Positions 21,060-29,649 of a DNA stretch of 64,000 nucleotides are shown one piece after another (position 1 is the first letter of the stretch; each line of letters opens with the position of its first letter). The notes beneath the pieces are model-generated. The model searched no databases. It saw only the letters and a list, made by a program, of their open reading frames with translations, and was not told the origin of the DNA. This stretch comes from Polyangiaceae bacterium (GTDB lineage: Bacteria > Myxococcota_A > Polyangia > Polyangiales > Polyangiaceae), in contig JACKEB010000018.1 in the NCBI GenBank assembly GCA_020633205.1, forward strand, positions 62,001 to 126,000, written 5' to 3'. The position numbers and the translations under genes are program-made.

Positions 21060-22388
21060 GTGAACACTACCGAAGCGGCTCCGCAAGCCCTCCACGGCAC
21101 GCCTGCTGCAGATGCCTTTCGGATCAACCTCTCGTGGCTCGTCCGCATGCGCTGGTTCGCGATGTTCGGTCAGGCTGTGGTGATCACCGGAGTCACCTGG
21201 TTCATGGGGGTGGAGCTGCCGTTGTTGCCTGTGGGGGTGATTCTGGCGCTCGAGCTCACCAGCAACCTGGGCTACGTGGGATGGCTCAGGCAGGAGCCCG
21301 AAGTTTCCGAGCGGATGCTTGTGGCGCTGGTTGCTTTCGACCTGCTGCTGTTCACGCTGCTGCTCTATTTCAGCGGCGGTCCCCAGAACCCCTTCTCGTT
21401 TCTCTACCTCATCCACATCGCCGTTGCTGCTCTGGTCGTTCGCCCGAAGTGGACCTGGGGTCTCGTCTTGCTCGCGCTGTTCTGCTCTGGCGCTTTGTTC
21501 TTCGAGAACGTTCCGCTGCACATGGCGGGCAGCGATGGCATTCCGTTCAAGGCGCATCTCTACGGGATCTGGGTCGCCCTCGGAGTTGGCGCGACCTTCA
21601 TCGTCTATTTCATGCAGCGGGTAAACGCGGCCTTGCGGTCACGGGAGGCCGAGCTGGCTGCGGCAGAACAGCGCACGCGACGATCTGACCAGCTCGCGTC
21701 ACTAGCCACGCTCGCGGCGGGCGCAGCGCACGAACTCTCGACTCCGCTGTCGACCATCGCCGTGATCGTGAAGGAACTCGACCGCGAACTGGGTCAGGCG
21801 GGGGTGGACGATCGCCTACTCGGTGACCTAAGACTCATCCGTGAACAGGTGGAGCGGTGTCGGGAGATCCTGATCCAGCTCTCCAGTGACTCCGGCACCA
21901 CCCACGCGGAAAATCAGAGCCGCCTCGAGCTGCCACTGCTCGTGAAGCGCGCGTTGGAGAATTTACAGGAAACGCAGCGAGTGGACGTGGTGTTGAGCGA
22001 CGACGCTCAGTCCTACGCTGCCCGCGTACCGGAGCGGGCTCTCGTGCGGGCGCTGCGGGGCTTGATCAAGAATGCTCTAGACGCTTCCTCCGGGCAAAAG
22101 CGCGTGAAGGTGGAAGTAGCCGTGCTCGCAACGGGCTGGCGCTTCGAGGTGGTGGACCGCGGTACGGGTATGAGTGAAGAAGTGTTGCGCCGAGCGGTAG
22201 AGCCGTTTTTTACGACCAAGGAACCCGGCCGAGGCATGGGCCTCGGCCTATTCTTGACCCGGGCTGTGGTAGAAGGACTGGGTGGCCAGCTCCTGATTCA
22301 GTCTCAGCCAGGCGAGGGCACCCGCGCGACGGTGCTGCTCCCTCACAGTGAAGACTCAGCCAACAAGGCAACTCAAGCATCGGAGTGA
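21060..22388 (+). CDS. regB: RegB/PrrB-type redox sensor histidine kinase
   Basis: Six-TM membrane kinase of 442 residues. It has the RegB family quinone-binding heptad region FSGGPQNPF (about residues 104-112), the H-box AAGAAHELSTPLSTI, the redox-active Cys context EQVERCREILIQLS (Cys267 in this numbering, close to Cys265 of RegB), and N and G boxes (FFTTKEPGRGMGLGLFLTR). In proteobacteria RegB senses the quinone pool and phosphorylates RegA to control respiration, photosynthesis or nitrogen fixation. The start is uncertain: GTG at 21060 is preferred, and the same frame is open back to a GTG at 20967. The response-regulator gene follows directly. Confidence 0.92.
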   Translation: MNTTEAAPQALHGTPAADAFRINLSWLVRMRWFAMFGQAVVITGVTWFMGVELPLLPVGVILALELTSNLGYVGWLRQEPEVSERMLVALVAFDLLLFTLLLYFSGGPQNPFSFLYLIHIAVAALVVRPKWTWGLVLLALFCSGALFFENVPLHMAGSDGIPFKAHLYGIWVALGVGATFIVYFMQRVNAALRSREAELAAAEQRTRRSDQLASLATLAAGAAHELSTPLSTIAVIVKELDRELGQAGVDDRLLGDLRLIREQVERCREILIQLSSDSGTTHAENQSRLELPLLVKRALENLQETQRVDVVLSDDAQSYAARVPERALVRALRGLIKNALDASSGQKRVKVEVAVLATGWRFEVVDRGTGMSEEVLRRAVEPFFTTKEPGRGMGLGLFLTRAVVEGLGGQLLIQSQPGEGTRATVLLPHSEDSANKATQASE

Positions 22389-22414
22389 TGCAAAGAGAAC
22401 GGAACGGAGGCACG

Positions 22415-22966
22415 ATGGACGGCGACCTGCATCAAACCTCGATCCTGGTGGTCGACGACGAAGAGATCTTTCGTGATCGCTTGGTGATGGCGTTCAAGAA
22501 CCGCGGCTTCTCCGTGCGTGGCGCAAGCAACTACGACGAAGCCATGCGCCTGGCTCACGACGACCCGCCGGAGCTCGCCACAGTCGACCTGCGGATGCCT
22601 GGGCACTCAGGGCTCGAGTTGGTGAGAGAACTCAAGAAGCTCGAGCCCAGTATGCGCGTCGTGGTGTTGACCGGCTACGGCAGCATTGCCACTGCCATTG
22701 ACGCGGTGAAGCTCGGCGCGACCCACTACCTGCAGAAGCCCGCTGACGCCGATGAGATCTTGGCGGCGTTCCAGCGGGACGCCGAGGCTCCCCTCAGCGA
22801 TCCGACTGAGGCTCCCAAGGCGCCGAGTCTGGCGCGAGCGGAGTGGGAGCACATCAATCGCGTGTTGAGCGACTGTGGCGGCAACATCTCAGAGGCTGCT
22901 CGGCGTCTCGGGATCCATCGACGCTCGCTTCAGCGCAAGCTCCAGAAGTACCCGCCGCTCAGCTGA
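22415..22966 (+). CDS. regA: RegA/PrrA/ActR-type response regulator
   Basis: Response regulator of 183 residues. The receiver domain has the acidic pair VDDEE, phospho-acceptor Asp58 (VDLRMPG) and Lys108 (LQKPADADE). A Fis-type helix-turn-helix closes the protein: GGNISEAARRLGIHRRSLQR. This HTH and the receiver segment GYGSIATAIDAVKLGATHYL are nearly invariant in the RegA family. The ATG at 22415 has GGAGG 4 nt upstream; an earlier ATG overlapping the regB stop is possible. It forms a two-gene operon with the sensor kinase and is convergent with the cyclase gene, with only 5 nt between stops. Confidence 0.93.
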   Translation: MDGDLHQTSILVVDDEEIFRDRLVMAFKNRGFSVRGASNYDEAMRLAHDDPPELATVDLRMPGHSGLELVRELKKLEPSMRVVVLTGYGSIATAIDAVKLGATHYLQKPADADEILAAFQRDAEAPLSDPTEAPKAPSLARAEWEHINRVLSDCGGNISEAARRLGIHRRSLQRKLQKYPPLS

Positions 22967-22971
22967 TCCCA

Positions 22972-24807
22972 TCAGGCGTCGACCAGCACGCGGACCATCG
23001 ACAAGCTGCCACTCACGCCTTTGAGTTCGGCACTGAAGGGCGCGCTCGGGGCCGCCCCCTGCAACCACCCGTGTTGCAGCGCCTTCTTCGCGGCCTCCTC
23101 GGTGAGCACGATTTCGCCTGCGCCTGCCTTACCCTGTAACCGCGCGGCAATGTTCACGCTCTGACCGAAGTAGTCGAGGATGTTGTTGGCGTTCACGGAG
23201 TAACAGGGACCCGAGTAGACCCCGACTTTGAGGCGCACCCCGCTCGCGTCGCCTTGCGCCGAGCGAAACTGCGGCATCGCTCGATGCATGGCGACCGCGC
23301 AGCGGATCGCTTCGCCTTCGTCCACGAACGCCGCCATGACGGCGTCGCCGATGGTTTTTACCACGCTCCCGTCGTGCTCCGAGATCGTCTCCCTGAGCAC
23401 GTCAAAGTGGTCGAGCACGACGCGAAACGCCCGCGCGTCACCGAGCGCAGAATACATGGCTGTGCTGTCAGTCAAGTCCGTGAAGAGCAGTGCCACGCGG
23501 CCCACCTTGAGGCTCAGCCCTGGCCGCAGGAGCTGCGCGGCAAAGCGACGCCTGAACGCCTCCAGGGTGCTCACCACGTGCGCCGTGGCAGACTGATCTC
23601 GGTACACCAAGCTCTCGAGCTTGACGTGAGATTCATTATCCGCGTGGAATGCTATCTCGAGGTCGGCGCCGGGTGCTGCCTCCACTTCTCGATCGTCATC
23701 GAATGCTTCGCCCCGCACGGTGAGATGAACGTGCTTCGGCGCACCTTCACGAACTAGCAACGAGCGAGCGCTGCCGCCGCGGACGAACAGCCGATAGCGC
23801 GCTTCGCCTGGGGGCGCCTCCAGGTGAGCGACGCCTTGGGGATGCAGAATCGCTTGAGCCAGCACATGCGGCGTACGCGCTGGGCCGCCGATGCAATACG
23901 GCCCCACGTCTACTGTGCGTACTCCGGCAGCTGGACAGAAGGTCGCCTCCACCGCTCGATCCAACTCGAGCTCGTAGTCGATATCGCAAAACTGACAGTG
24001 CGCAGCCGTGCTGAGCTCGACCAAGCTCTCGAGTCGTTCTGAGCCCGTGCGACAGCTGGGGCACACCAGGTCCCAAGACAGCTCGAGCAGCCCGGCGTTG
24101 ACCGCGCACAGGCACACCTCGAGCAGCTCTCGGCGCTCGGTGCCCCAGCGATCTGCTAGCTCGAAGGGACGTAGGCGATCGATTTCCGGGTCCGGCGCTG
24201 TCTTCACGAGCTGGATCAAGCGCTCGGCCAGCTCCGAGTGGAGCTCAGACTCGTGGTAGCCGAGCTCTGGATCTTGCATTTCTCGATGTAGGTTGTCGCA
24301 CGCGCGAGCGAGCAGATCCGGTCCCAGATTGGGCACGAAGCTCGAGAACTCCGCCTGTTGCCCGGCTTGTAGCTCGGCGTCGATGGCGGAGAACTCGCGC
24401 ATGACCTTGTTCACGCTGCGCTTCACCTGCATGGCCATGATTGGCCGGAGCAGCGCAGACTTCGGCACGACCCGAACCGTGAGGGAGAGCCGAGTGCCGC
24501 CTCCCTCAATTGGTTCCAGGCGGAAACGATTTTCGATTTCCTTTGTCAGGCCCTTGCGTACTACACGGCGCACCTCGAAGCGCTTGTCCTTCTGCCACTC
24601 GAAGGGGCGCTCCTCGTATTCCAGCGGGAAGCCGGCGGCGACGGTCTTGATGACGAAGCGAGCCGCGCTCTCGTCGGAGTTTGCCTCCACCTCGATGCGA
24701 CCGAGCCCGATCGCGCGGTTCATGCGTTCGGTGTCGGTGATGATGGGCCACAGACGATCCGCGCTGGACTTGCACTCGATGCTGCGCTCGACCTCGATGT
24801 CACTCAT
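22972..24807 (-). CDS. class III adenylate cyclase with SRPBCC and zinc-ribbon domains
   Basis: Cytoplasmic protein of 611 residues. An SRPBCC-type lipid- or ligand-binding domain is at the N-terminus (ECKSSADRLWPIITDTERM, about 1-150). A central region (DUF5939-like) contains two CxxC pairs (CPSCRTG, CQFC), likely a zinc ribbon. The C-terminal cyclase homology domain (about 425-590) has the first metal site FTDLTDSTAMY, the second in VVKTIGDAVMAAF, the substrate-specificity pair Lys (VVKT) and Asp (LDYFG), and the transition-state Asn/Arg in SVNIAARL. These choices favour ATP over GTP. The product is predicted to be cAMP. No cAMP receptor gene is adjacent. Its regulation through the SRPBCC domain is an inference. 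Confidence 0.88.
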   Translation of the reverse strand: MSDIEVERSIECKSSADRLWPIITDTERMNRAIGLGRIEVEANSDESAARFVIKTVAAGFPLEYEERPFEWQKDKRFEVRRVVRKGLTKEIENRFRLEPIEGGGTRLSLTVRVVPKSALLRPIMAMQVKRSVNKVMREFSAIDAELQAGQQAEFSSFVPNLGPDLLARACDNLHREMQDPELGYHESELHSELAERLIQLVKTAPDPEIDRLRPFELADRWGTERRELLEVCLCAVNAGLLELSWDLVCPSCRTGSERLESLVELSTAAHCQFCDIDYELELDRAVEATFCPAAGVRTVDVGPYCIGGPARTPHVLAQAILHPQGVAHLEAPPGEARYRLFVRGGSARSLLVREGAPKHVHLTVRGEAFDDDREVEAAPGADLEIAFHADNESHVKLESLVYRDQSATAHVVSTLEAFRRRFAAQLLRPGLSLKVGRVALLFTDLTDSTAMYSALGDARAFRVVLDHFDVLRETISEHDGSVVKTIGDAVMAAFVDEGEAIRCAVAMHRAMPQFRSAQGDASGVRLKVGVYSGPCYSVNANNILDYFGQSVNIAARLQGKAGAGEIVLTEEAAKKALQHGWLQGAAPSAPFSAELKGVSGSLSMVRVLVDA

Positions 24808-24896
24808 GTTTCGTCTACCGGAAGGCCTCGCTCGCCGCCCTGGCTCGGCACTCCTCCCCGGCGAGGGGACGATAACCTTGTGCTAGACTGCTCTCA

Positions 24897-25442
24897 ATGT
24901 CGGCACCCATCGCGTTGCAAAATTGCTTCCCAGACGGCTCGACCAGCCGCCGCGCCCTTGAGCTGGCGCAAGCGCTGCGGACCACCGCAGAGCGACTGCT
25001 GACCGGCGCAGACTACCGTTGGAGTGATCTCGGGCGCTGCAACTGCGGTCACCTGGCCCAGACGCTGACCCAGCTCAGCCAACAGCAGATCCGAGAGTTT
25101 GCCATGCAGCGCCCTGGCCTCTGGGCAGAGCAGATCGTCGAGTACTGCCCGACGAGCGGCTTCCCGATGGATGTAGTGATCGGCAGCATGCTGGAAGTCG
25201 GCGCGACGCTCGACGACATCCGGCACCTCGAACGCCTCTCTTCGCCGAAGGTGTTGAAGCGCATTCCCGTTGGCGAACGGCTCGAGCTTTCGTATCGCAA
25301 CCATCAGCACGTGGCGCGCTATATGGTCGCTTGGGCCGAGCTGCTTGAAGAGCAGCTGGGGCAGCTGCGGGGCTCCTCACCCCAAGAAATCCGTGAGGAA
25401 AATCCAGGAGCATCCACGCCGGAGAAGCTGGCCGCGGAGTAG
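24897..25442 (+). CDS. conserved hypothetical protein with Cys/His motifs
   Basis: Soluble protein of 181 residues without signal or TM segments. I do not recognise a named family. It has two conserved-looking motifs: GRCNCGHLAQTLTQLS (Cys48, Cys50, His52) and EYCPTSGFPMD (Cys84), which could form a metal site or an active centre. The rest is mostly helical, including LERLSSPKVLKRIPVG and RYMVAWAELLEEQLGQLRG. It lies alone between divergent and convergent minus-strand neighbours. Proteins with the same NCGHLAQ context seem familiar from other bacterial phyla, but I cannot give a function. Confidence 0.7.
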   Translation: MSAPIALQNCFPDGSTSRRALELAQALRTTAERLLTGADYRWSDLGRCNCGHLAQTLTQLSQQQIREFAMQRPGLWAEQIVEYCPTSGFPMDVVIGSMLEVGATLDDIRHLERLSSPKVLKRIPVGERLELSYRNHQHVARYMVAWAELLEEQLGQLRGSSPQEIREENPGASTPEKLAAE

Positions 25443-25460
25443 CTTCCGGGTGGCGCGCGC

Positions 25461-27674
25461 TCAGAACTGAATCCAGCCGACGGTCTTCGCCGCGATCAGC
25501 GCCGCGCAGGCTTCCTTGCGGCCGATCACTCGAGCGCCGTCCACGTCGGGCTGGGTGAGAGCCGAAATCGCGTTCTCCAGGGTCGGGCTGCTCTTGCTCA
25601 GCTCGGGCAACCGCTGCATGGAGCTTGGTGCAGTGCCACGCTCTCGGCGATCCAGGGTGGCCTCGATGCGTGGACCGGGGAGGATGTGTGTGGAGAGGTT
25701 CGGTAGCAACGTTGCCGGCTCGCCTTGGCCAAGCAAGATCGCACCGGCCATGATCGGACTCGCAAGGTCCAGATCAAGCTTGAACTCGACGTGTCCTGGC
25801 GTTGTTCCGCGGTAGAACGCCACGCCGCCTTCGCTCCAGCTGCACATGGTGGCGACCCGGTCTCGGCCTTGGTCGCGGATCGCACGGAACAGATCGTGAG
25901 CGTCCACCAGGTGGAGGGAGATCAAGGTGTCTCCCAGGCGCCCACCAAAGTTCTTCAGCAGCCTGAGCGCTTGTTCGAGATCTTCACGGGAAAGCGCTCC
26001 GCGGCGCACCAGGTACTCCCCCAGGAGTTCTTCCCGTGCGGAACTGGCGACGTGCAGCAGACGGCCGCCGCGCAGGTAGATTTCTTTGCGCTGAGCTCGG
26101 TCGGCGCCTTTGCGCAGCACGAACAGGCCGCCGGTCTCGCGCCGTTGACGCATACGAGCGAGCACCGCGAGCATGGGCATGGTGCCTAGGTCGCACACGA
26201 AATCCGGCACGCCGGGTTCGAACATGCGTCCCGTTGCGGCGGTCGTGGATGGCAGCAAGTGGCGCTCGAGCTCGTGAATGTCTCCGATGCGGCGGAAGCC
26301 CTCGCCCATCAACGCCACCTGATCGTCGGGGCCCAAGTCGCCCGTGGCTATCATCTCCACCAGCTTCGCGAAGGTCACGGAGCTCATGACGGTACCGCTC
26401 ACCCGACGCACCTGACTTGGCTCTTCGGCGCCGGTGCGTTGGCTCGGCGGGTGCTCGAACGTGGTGTGGAGCTCTGCTCGCGTCGCGGCCTCGCGACTGC
26501 TGTAAGGCGATGGCTCGAGCTGTGCGGAGCGAGTCACCTGGGACTCCGGGTGGGGCCCATCCTGTCGCGCCGGCTCTTCCCCCGTGAAGCTCGGAAGTGC
26601 CTCCCGCGAGACGGCGCGTGCTGCCTTCATGCGCTGCACCGAGTCCCGCACGCGGCTCTGCAGGCTCTTGGCTAGGCGACTCGAGTCCCGCGCCCAGCTC
26701 ACCCACTCGGCGAGCATCGCCTGCAGCTCCACTTCGGAGGGTTGCTCGAAGGCTTCGAGCGCGTGCGCGAGCTCAGCACCGTCTGCGAAGCGATACGCGG
26801 GATCCGGGGTGAGCGCCTTCTCCAAGATCGGCTGCAGCCCACGCGGAAGCTTGTGCGCGTTGGCGCGTAGCGGCTCGATGTTGCCGTCGCGAATCGCGAG
26901 TAGGATCGCGAGCTGCCCAGAGCCGGGGAAGATGCGTTCACCGATCAGCATCTCTCCCAGGCTGACCGCCAGGCTGAACAAATCCGCGCGGCGATCCACG
27001 GGCTCTCCGGCCACTTGCTCCGGGGCAAGGTAACCGAGCTTGCCCTTCAAACCGTATGAGCTGGTGTTGCCAGGGGCGCTGGTGGGCTTCTCGTCGAAAC
27101 GCGCGATGCCGAAGTCCCCGAGCTTCACTTCCCCGGCGACGGAGAGGTAGATATTCGAAGGGGTGACGTCGCGATGCACGATGTTCAGCGGATGACCGAG
27201 GCTGTCCGTGGTGCCGTGCACCGCCGCCAGGGCCAGGGCGATGCGCCGCGCGATGTAGATGGGTAATCCGGGCGGAAAAGGTCGGCCCTCGGTCTGGCTG
27301 AAACGCATCAAGCGAAAGGCGTCGACGCCGTCCACGTACTCCATCGCGAGGAACGGTTCCTCGCGCACCATCCCCGCGCCGAAGACGTGCACCACCCCAG
27401 GATGTTTGACCCTGCGGTGCAGGTCCGCTTCGCGCTCCAGGCTCTCGAACTCTTCTTCGCCGAGGGCGGTTGGTAGGAGGCGCTTGATCACCAGGCGCGG
27501 TGCGGGAGATGAGCCGGTCTTGGGGCGGGCGACGAAGACTTCGGCGCTGCCTCCGACGGCGATGCGTCGCTCGAGGATGAAAGGCCCAAACGGTACTTCG
27601 CGCTGATACTCCGCGGGTTCCAACGAAGCGCGCGAGCTACGCTCGCCTGTCGGATGTGCGTCGCCCTCGCCCAC
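25461..27674 (-). CDS. Ser/Thr protein kinase with DUF4388-like C-terminus
   Basis: Eukaryotic-type kinase of 737 residues. The kinase domain occupies about residues 25-300: Gly-loop RRIAVGGSAEVFVAR, ATP-binding Lys in LVIKRLLP, HRDVTPSNIYL catalytic loop (HRDVTPSN in place of HRDLKPxN) and the LGDFGIARFDE magnesium loop. No TM segment is seen after it. A Pro/Ser-rich linker leads to a GYF_2-like or regulatory stretch (about 425-490) and a DUF4388 (PATAN-like) domain (about 500-660), including KNFGGRLGDTLISLHLVDAH. The start is a GTG at 27674 without a good ribosome-binding site. Soluble kinases with DUF4388-type tails are typical of myxobacteria. The substrate is unknown. Confidence 0.88.
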   Translation of the reverse strand: MGEGDAHPTGERSSRASLEPAEYQREVPFGPFILERRIAVGGSAEVFVARPKTGSSPAPRLVIKRLLPTALGEEEFESLEREADLHRRVKHPGVVHVFGAGMVREEPFLAMEYVDGVDAFRLMRFSQTEGRPFPPGLPIYIARRIALALAAVHGTTDSLGHPLNIVHRDVTPSNIYLSVAGEVKLGDFGIARFDEKPTSAPGNTSSYGLKGKLGYLAPEQVAGEPVDRRADLFSLAVSLGEMLIGERIFPGSGQLAILLAIRDGNIEPLRANAHKLPRGLQPILEKALTPDPAYRFADGAELAHALEAFEQPSEVELQAMLAEWVSWARDSSRLAKSLQSRVRDSVQRMKAARAVSREALPSFTGEEPARQDGPHPESQVTRSAQLEPSPYSSREAATRAELHTTFEHPPSQRTGAEEPSQVRRVSGTVMSSVTFAKLVEMIATGDLGPDDQVALMGEGFRRIGDIHELERHLLPSTTAATGRMFEPGVPDFVCDLGTMPMLAVLARMRQRRETGGLFVLRKGADRAQRKEIYLRGGRLLHVASSAREELLGEYLVRRGALSREDLEQALRLLKNFGGRLGDTLISLHLVDAHDLFRAIRDQGRDRVATMCSWSEGGVAFYRGTTPGHVEFKLDLDLASPIMAGAILLGQGEPATLLPNLSTHILPGPRIEATLDRRERGTAPSSMQRLPELSKSSPTLENAISALTQPDVDGARVIGRKEACAALIAAKTVGWIQF

Positions 27675-27909
27675 CCAGGCATTATGGAGTGTTTGCTGGC
27701 GCTTGGCGACTGAGCATGCGCCCTGGAGTTGGTGGGGGCAGGCCGCTCAGATTAGCGACCAACGCGCGCGCACGTGTCGCGTTTTTGAGTGTGTCCACGC
27801 ACGGTTTCTCCCGCGCACGGCGTTGATGTCCAGGGCCCCAATGCTGGTTTCAGGCCGGGGCCGCCGCCCCCGCTGGCCCTCACCAGGGGATGCAAGTAGG
27901 TTCCCCGCG

Positions 27910-29529
27910 ATGCAGCGGAGACCCGCCAACCTAGCCAAACTACTCGGAGTCATCCTGAGCGCGCTGTTCCTCGGCTTAGGCGGTGCCTGTCAGGAGAAGC
28001 CGAAAGAGCAGCCCTCACCGGAGCCCAAGGAGCCGTCGCTCCGATTGTTCGCCGTCTCCAACCTTGCTGGCGCTCTTGAGCCCTGCGGCTGTCAGAAAGA
28101 CATGCTCGGCGGCGTCGACCACCTCGCCGCGCTGGTCGAGCAGGGAGAGAAGGTCGCGCCGACGCTAGTTGTCGGTGCGGGGCCATTGTTCTTCATGAAT
28201 CCGGGTCTCGAGGAGAGCCGCAAGACTCAGGACACTTGGAAGGCCGAGGCGCTTGCGCAGAGCCTCAAGGACGTGGGCGTCACGGCCTGGACGCCCGGGT
28301 TCAATGACTGGGCGGCTGGGCAGGCAGAGCTCGGGAAGCTGACGAAGACTTCCTCAGCGGATCTCCTGGCGGCGAACCTGAGCGGCGTGGCAGGCGCAAA
28401 AGCCACACGCCTGGTGAAGGTTGGTAATTACCAAGTGGGAATTGCGGGGGTGAGCCTGCCGAAGCGCGACGGGGACCTCCCGAGCGGTGTCGAATCGAAG
28501 GACCTCACGCCGGCGCTCAAAGCGGCGGGCGACGAGCTGAAGAAACAAGGCGCGCAGCTCTTGGTGGCGCTGGTGTCGGCGCCGCGCGGCGAAGTGCTAC
28601 GCCTGGCGGAGCTGGCGGAAGGCTTTCAAGTCCTGGTGGTTGGCAAACCGTTCGACGAAGGCGAAGCGAACGACAAACCCGTCCCCCCGACGATGGTGGG
28701 CAAGACCTTGGTCATCCAAGGCCAGAACCATGCGCAGTCCGTCGCGCGCGTCGACATCTACCTGCGAGATGGCTCCTTCGAGCTACAAGATGGCTCTGGG
28801 CTGAGCGCACAAACCGAGCGCGAGAGCCTGCAGGGACGTATCGCCGACCTCGAGAAGCGTATTCCCGTGTGGGAAAGTGCGAAGTCGTTGCCACCAGCGG
28901 AGTTGCAGAAGAAGCGCGCCGACCTTGCCGACCTAAAGGCGAAGCTCAAGCGATTGCATGAGGTGAAGGCGCCCGTGAAGGGAAGCTTCTTCCGTTACGA
29001 GCTCGTGCCGGTGAAGGAGTCCGCTGGCGAGAGCAAGAGCGTCGCGGAGCTGTTCGCTAGCTATTACAAGCGCGTCAACGACCACAACAAGGAAGCCTTC
29101 AAGGACCGCATGCCGCCTCCAGTCCCCGAAGGCGGCAGCGGCTACATCGGCGTGGAGAAGTGTGCGTCTTGCCACACCGATGAGTTCAAGTTCTGGAAGA
29201 CCACACAGCACGCTGGCGCCTACGCCACGCTCTCGACTCAGCACAAGGAATTCAATCTCGACTGCGTCAGCTGTCACGTCACCGGTTACGAAAAGCCCGG
29301 CGGCACGACGGTGACTCACGTCGAAGGACTGACGAACGTGCAGTGTGAGGCGTGCCACGGCGCGGGGGAGAAGCACGCGAAGGATCCGAAGAAGGCGGGA
29401 CTCATCACGCGCACGCCGCTACAGACACTTTGCGCGGGTAGCTGTCACCATCCGCCCCATGTCTCCGAGGACTGGGACGTGAATCAGGCGTGGCCGCACA
29501 TCATCGGTCCCGGTCACGGCAAAGACTAG
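27910..29529 (+). CDS. lipoprotein: 5'-nucleotidase-like domain fused to multihaem cytochrome c
   Basis: Protein of 539 residues. The N-terminus is a lipoprotein signal (ILSALFLGLGGAC). Residues about 40-330 resemble the metallophosphatase fold of UshA-like proteins (LRLFAVSNLAGALEPCGCQK, GGVDHLAALVEQ), but the classic metal motifs (DxHG, GNHD, GHxH) are not apparent, so catalysis is doubtful. A coiled-coil-like linker leads to a cytochrome c554-like domain with haem motifs CASCH (418-422), CVSCH (452-456), CEACH (479-483) and a CxxxCH site CAGSCH (508-513). The protein is predicted to be a periplasmic or surface electron carrier. The ATG at 27910 directly precedes the signal peptide; an open frame extends further upstream. 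Confidence 0.85.
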   Translation: MQRRPANLAKLLGVILSALFLGLGGACQEKPKEQPSPEPKEPSLRLFAVSNLAGALEPCGCQKDMLGGVDHLAALVEQGEKVAPTLVVGAGPLFFMNPGLEESRKTQDTWKAEALAQSLKDVGVTAWTPGFNDWAAGQAELGKLTKTSSADLLAANLSGVAGAKATRLVKVGNYQVGIAGVSLPKRDGDLPSGVESKDLTPALKAAGDELKKQGAQLLVALVSAPRGEVLRLAELAEGFQVLVVGKPFDEGEANDKPVPPTMVGKTLVIQGQNHAQSVARVDIYLRDGSFELQDGSGLSAQTERESLQGRIADLEKRIPVWESAKSLPPAELQKKRADLADLKAKLKRLHEVKAPVKGSFFRYELVPVKESAGESKSVAELFASYYKRVNDHNKEAFKDRMPPPVPEGGSGYIGVEKCASCHTDEFKFWKTTQHAGAYATLSTQHKEFNLDCVSCHVTGYEKPGGTTVTHVEGLTNVQCEACHGAGEKHAKDPKKAGLITRTPLQTLCAGSCHHPPHVSEDWDVNQAWPHIIGPGHGKD

Positions 29530-29649
29530 TCAGCCGCGGGGCGCACCGGACGCCACGGATACCCAGAGTCTGTCAGCGGAACGTCACGGTTTCGCGCGCC
29601 GCGGTCGAAGCGCTTGGTGCCCTCCGAGCAGTGGGTAGAATGCGCGCCC

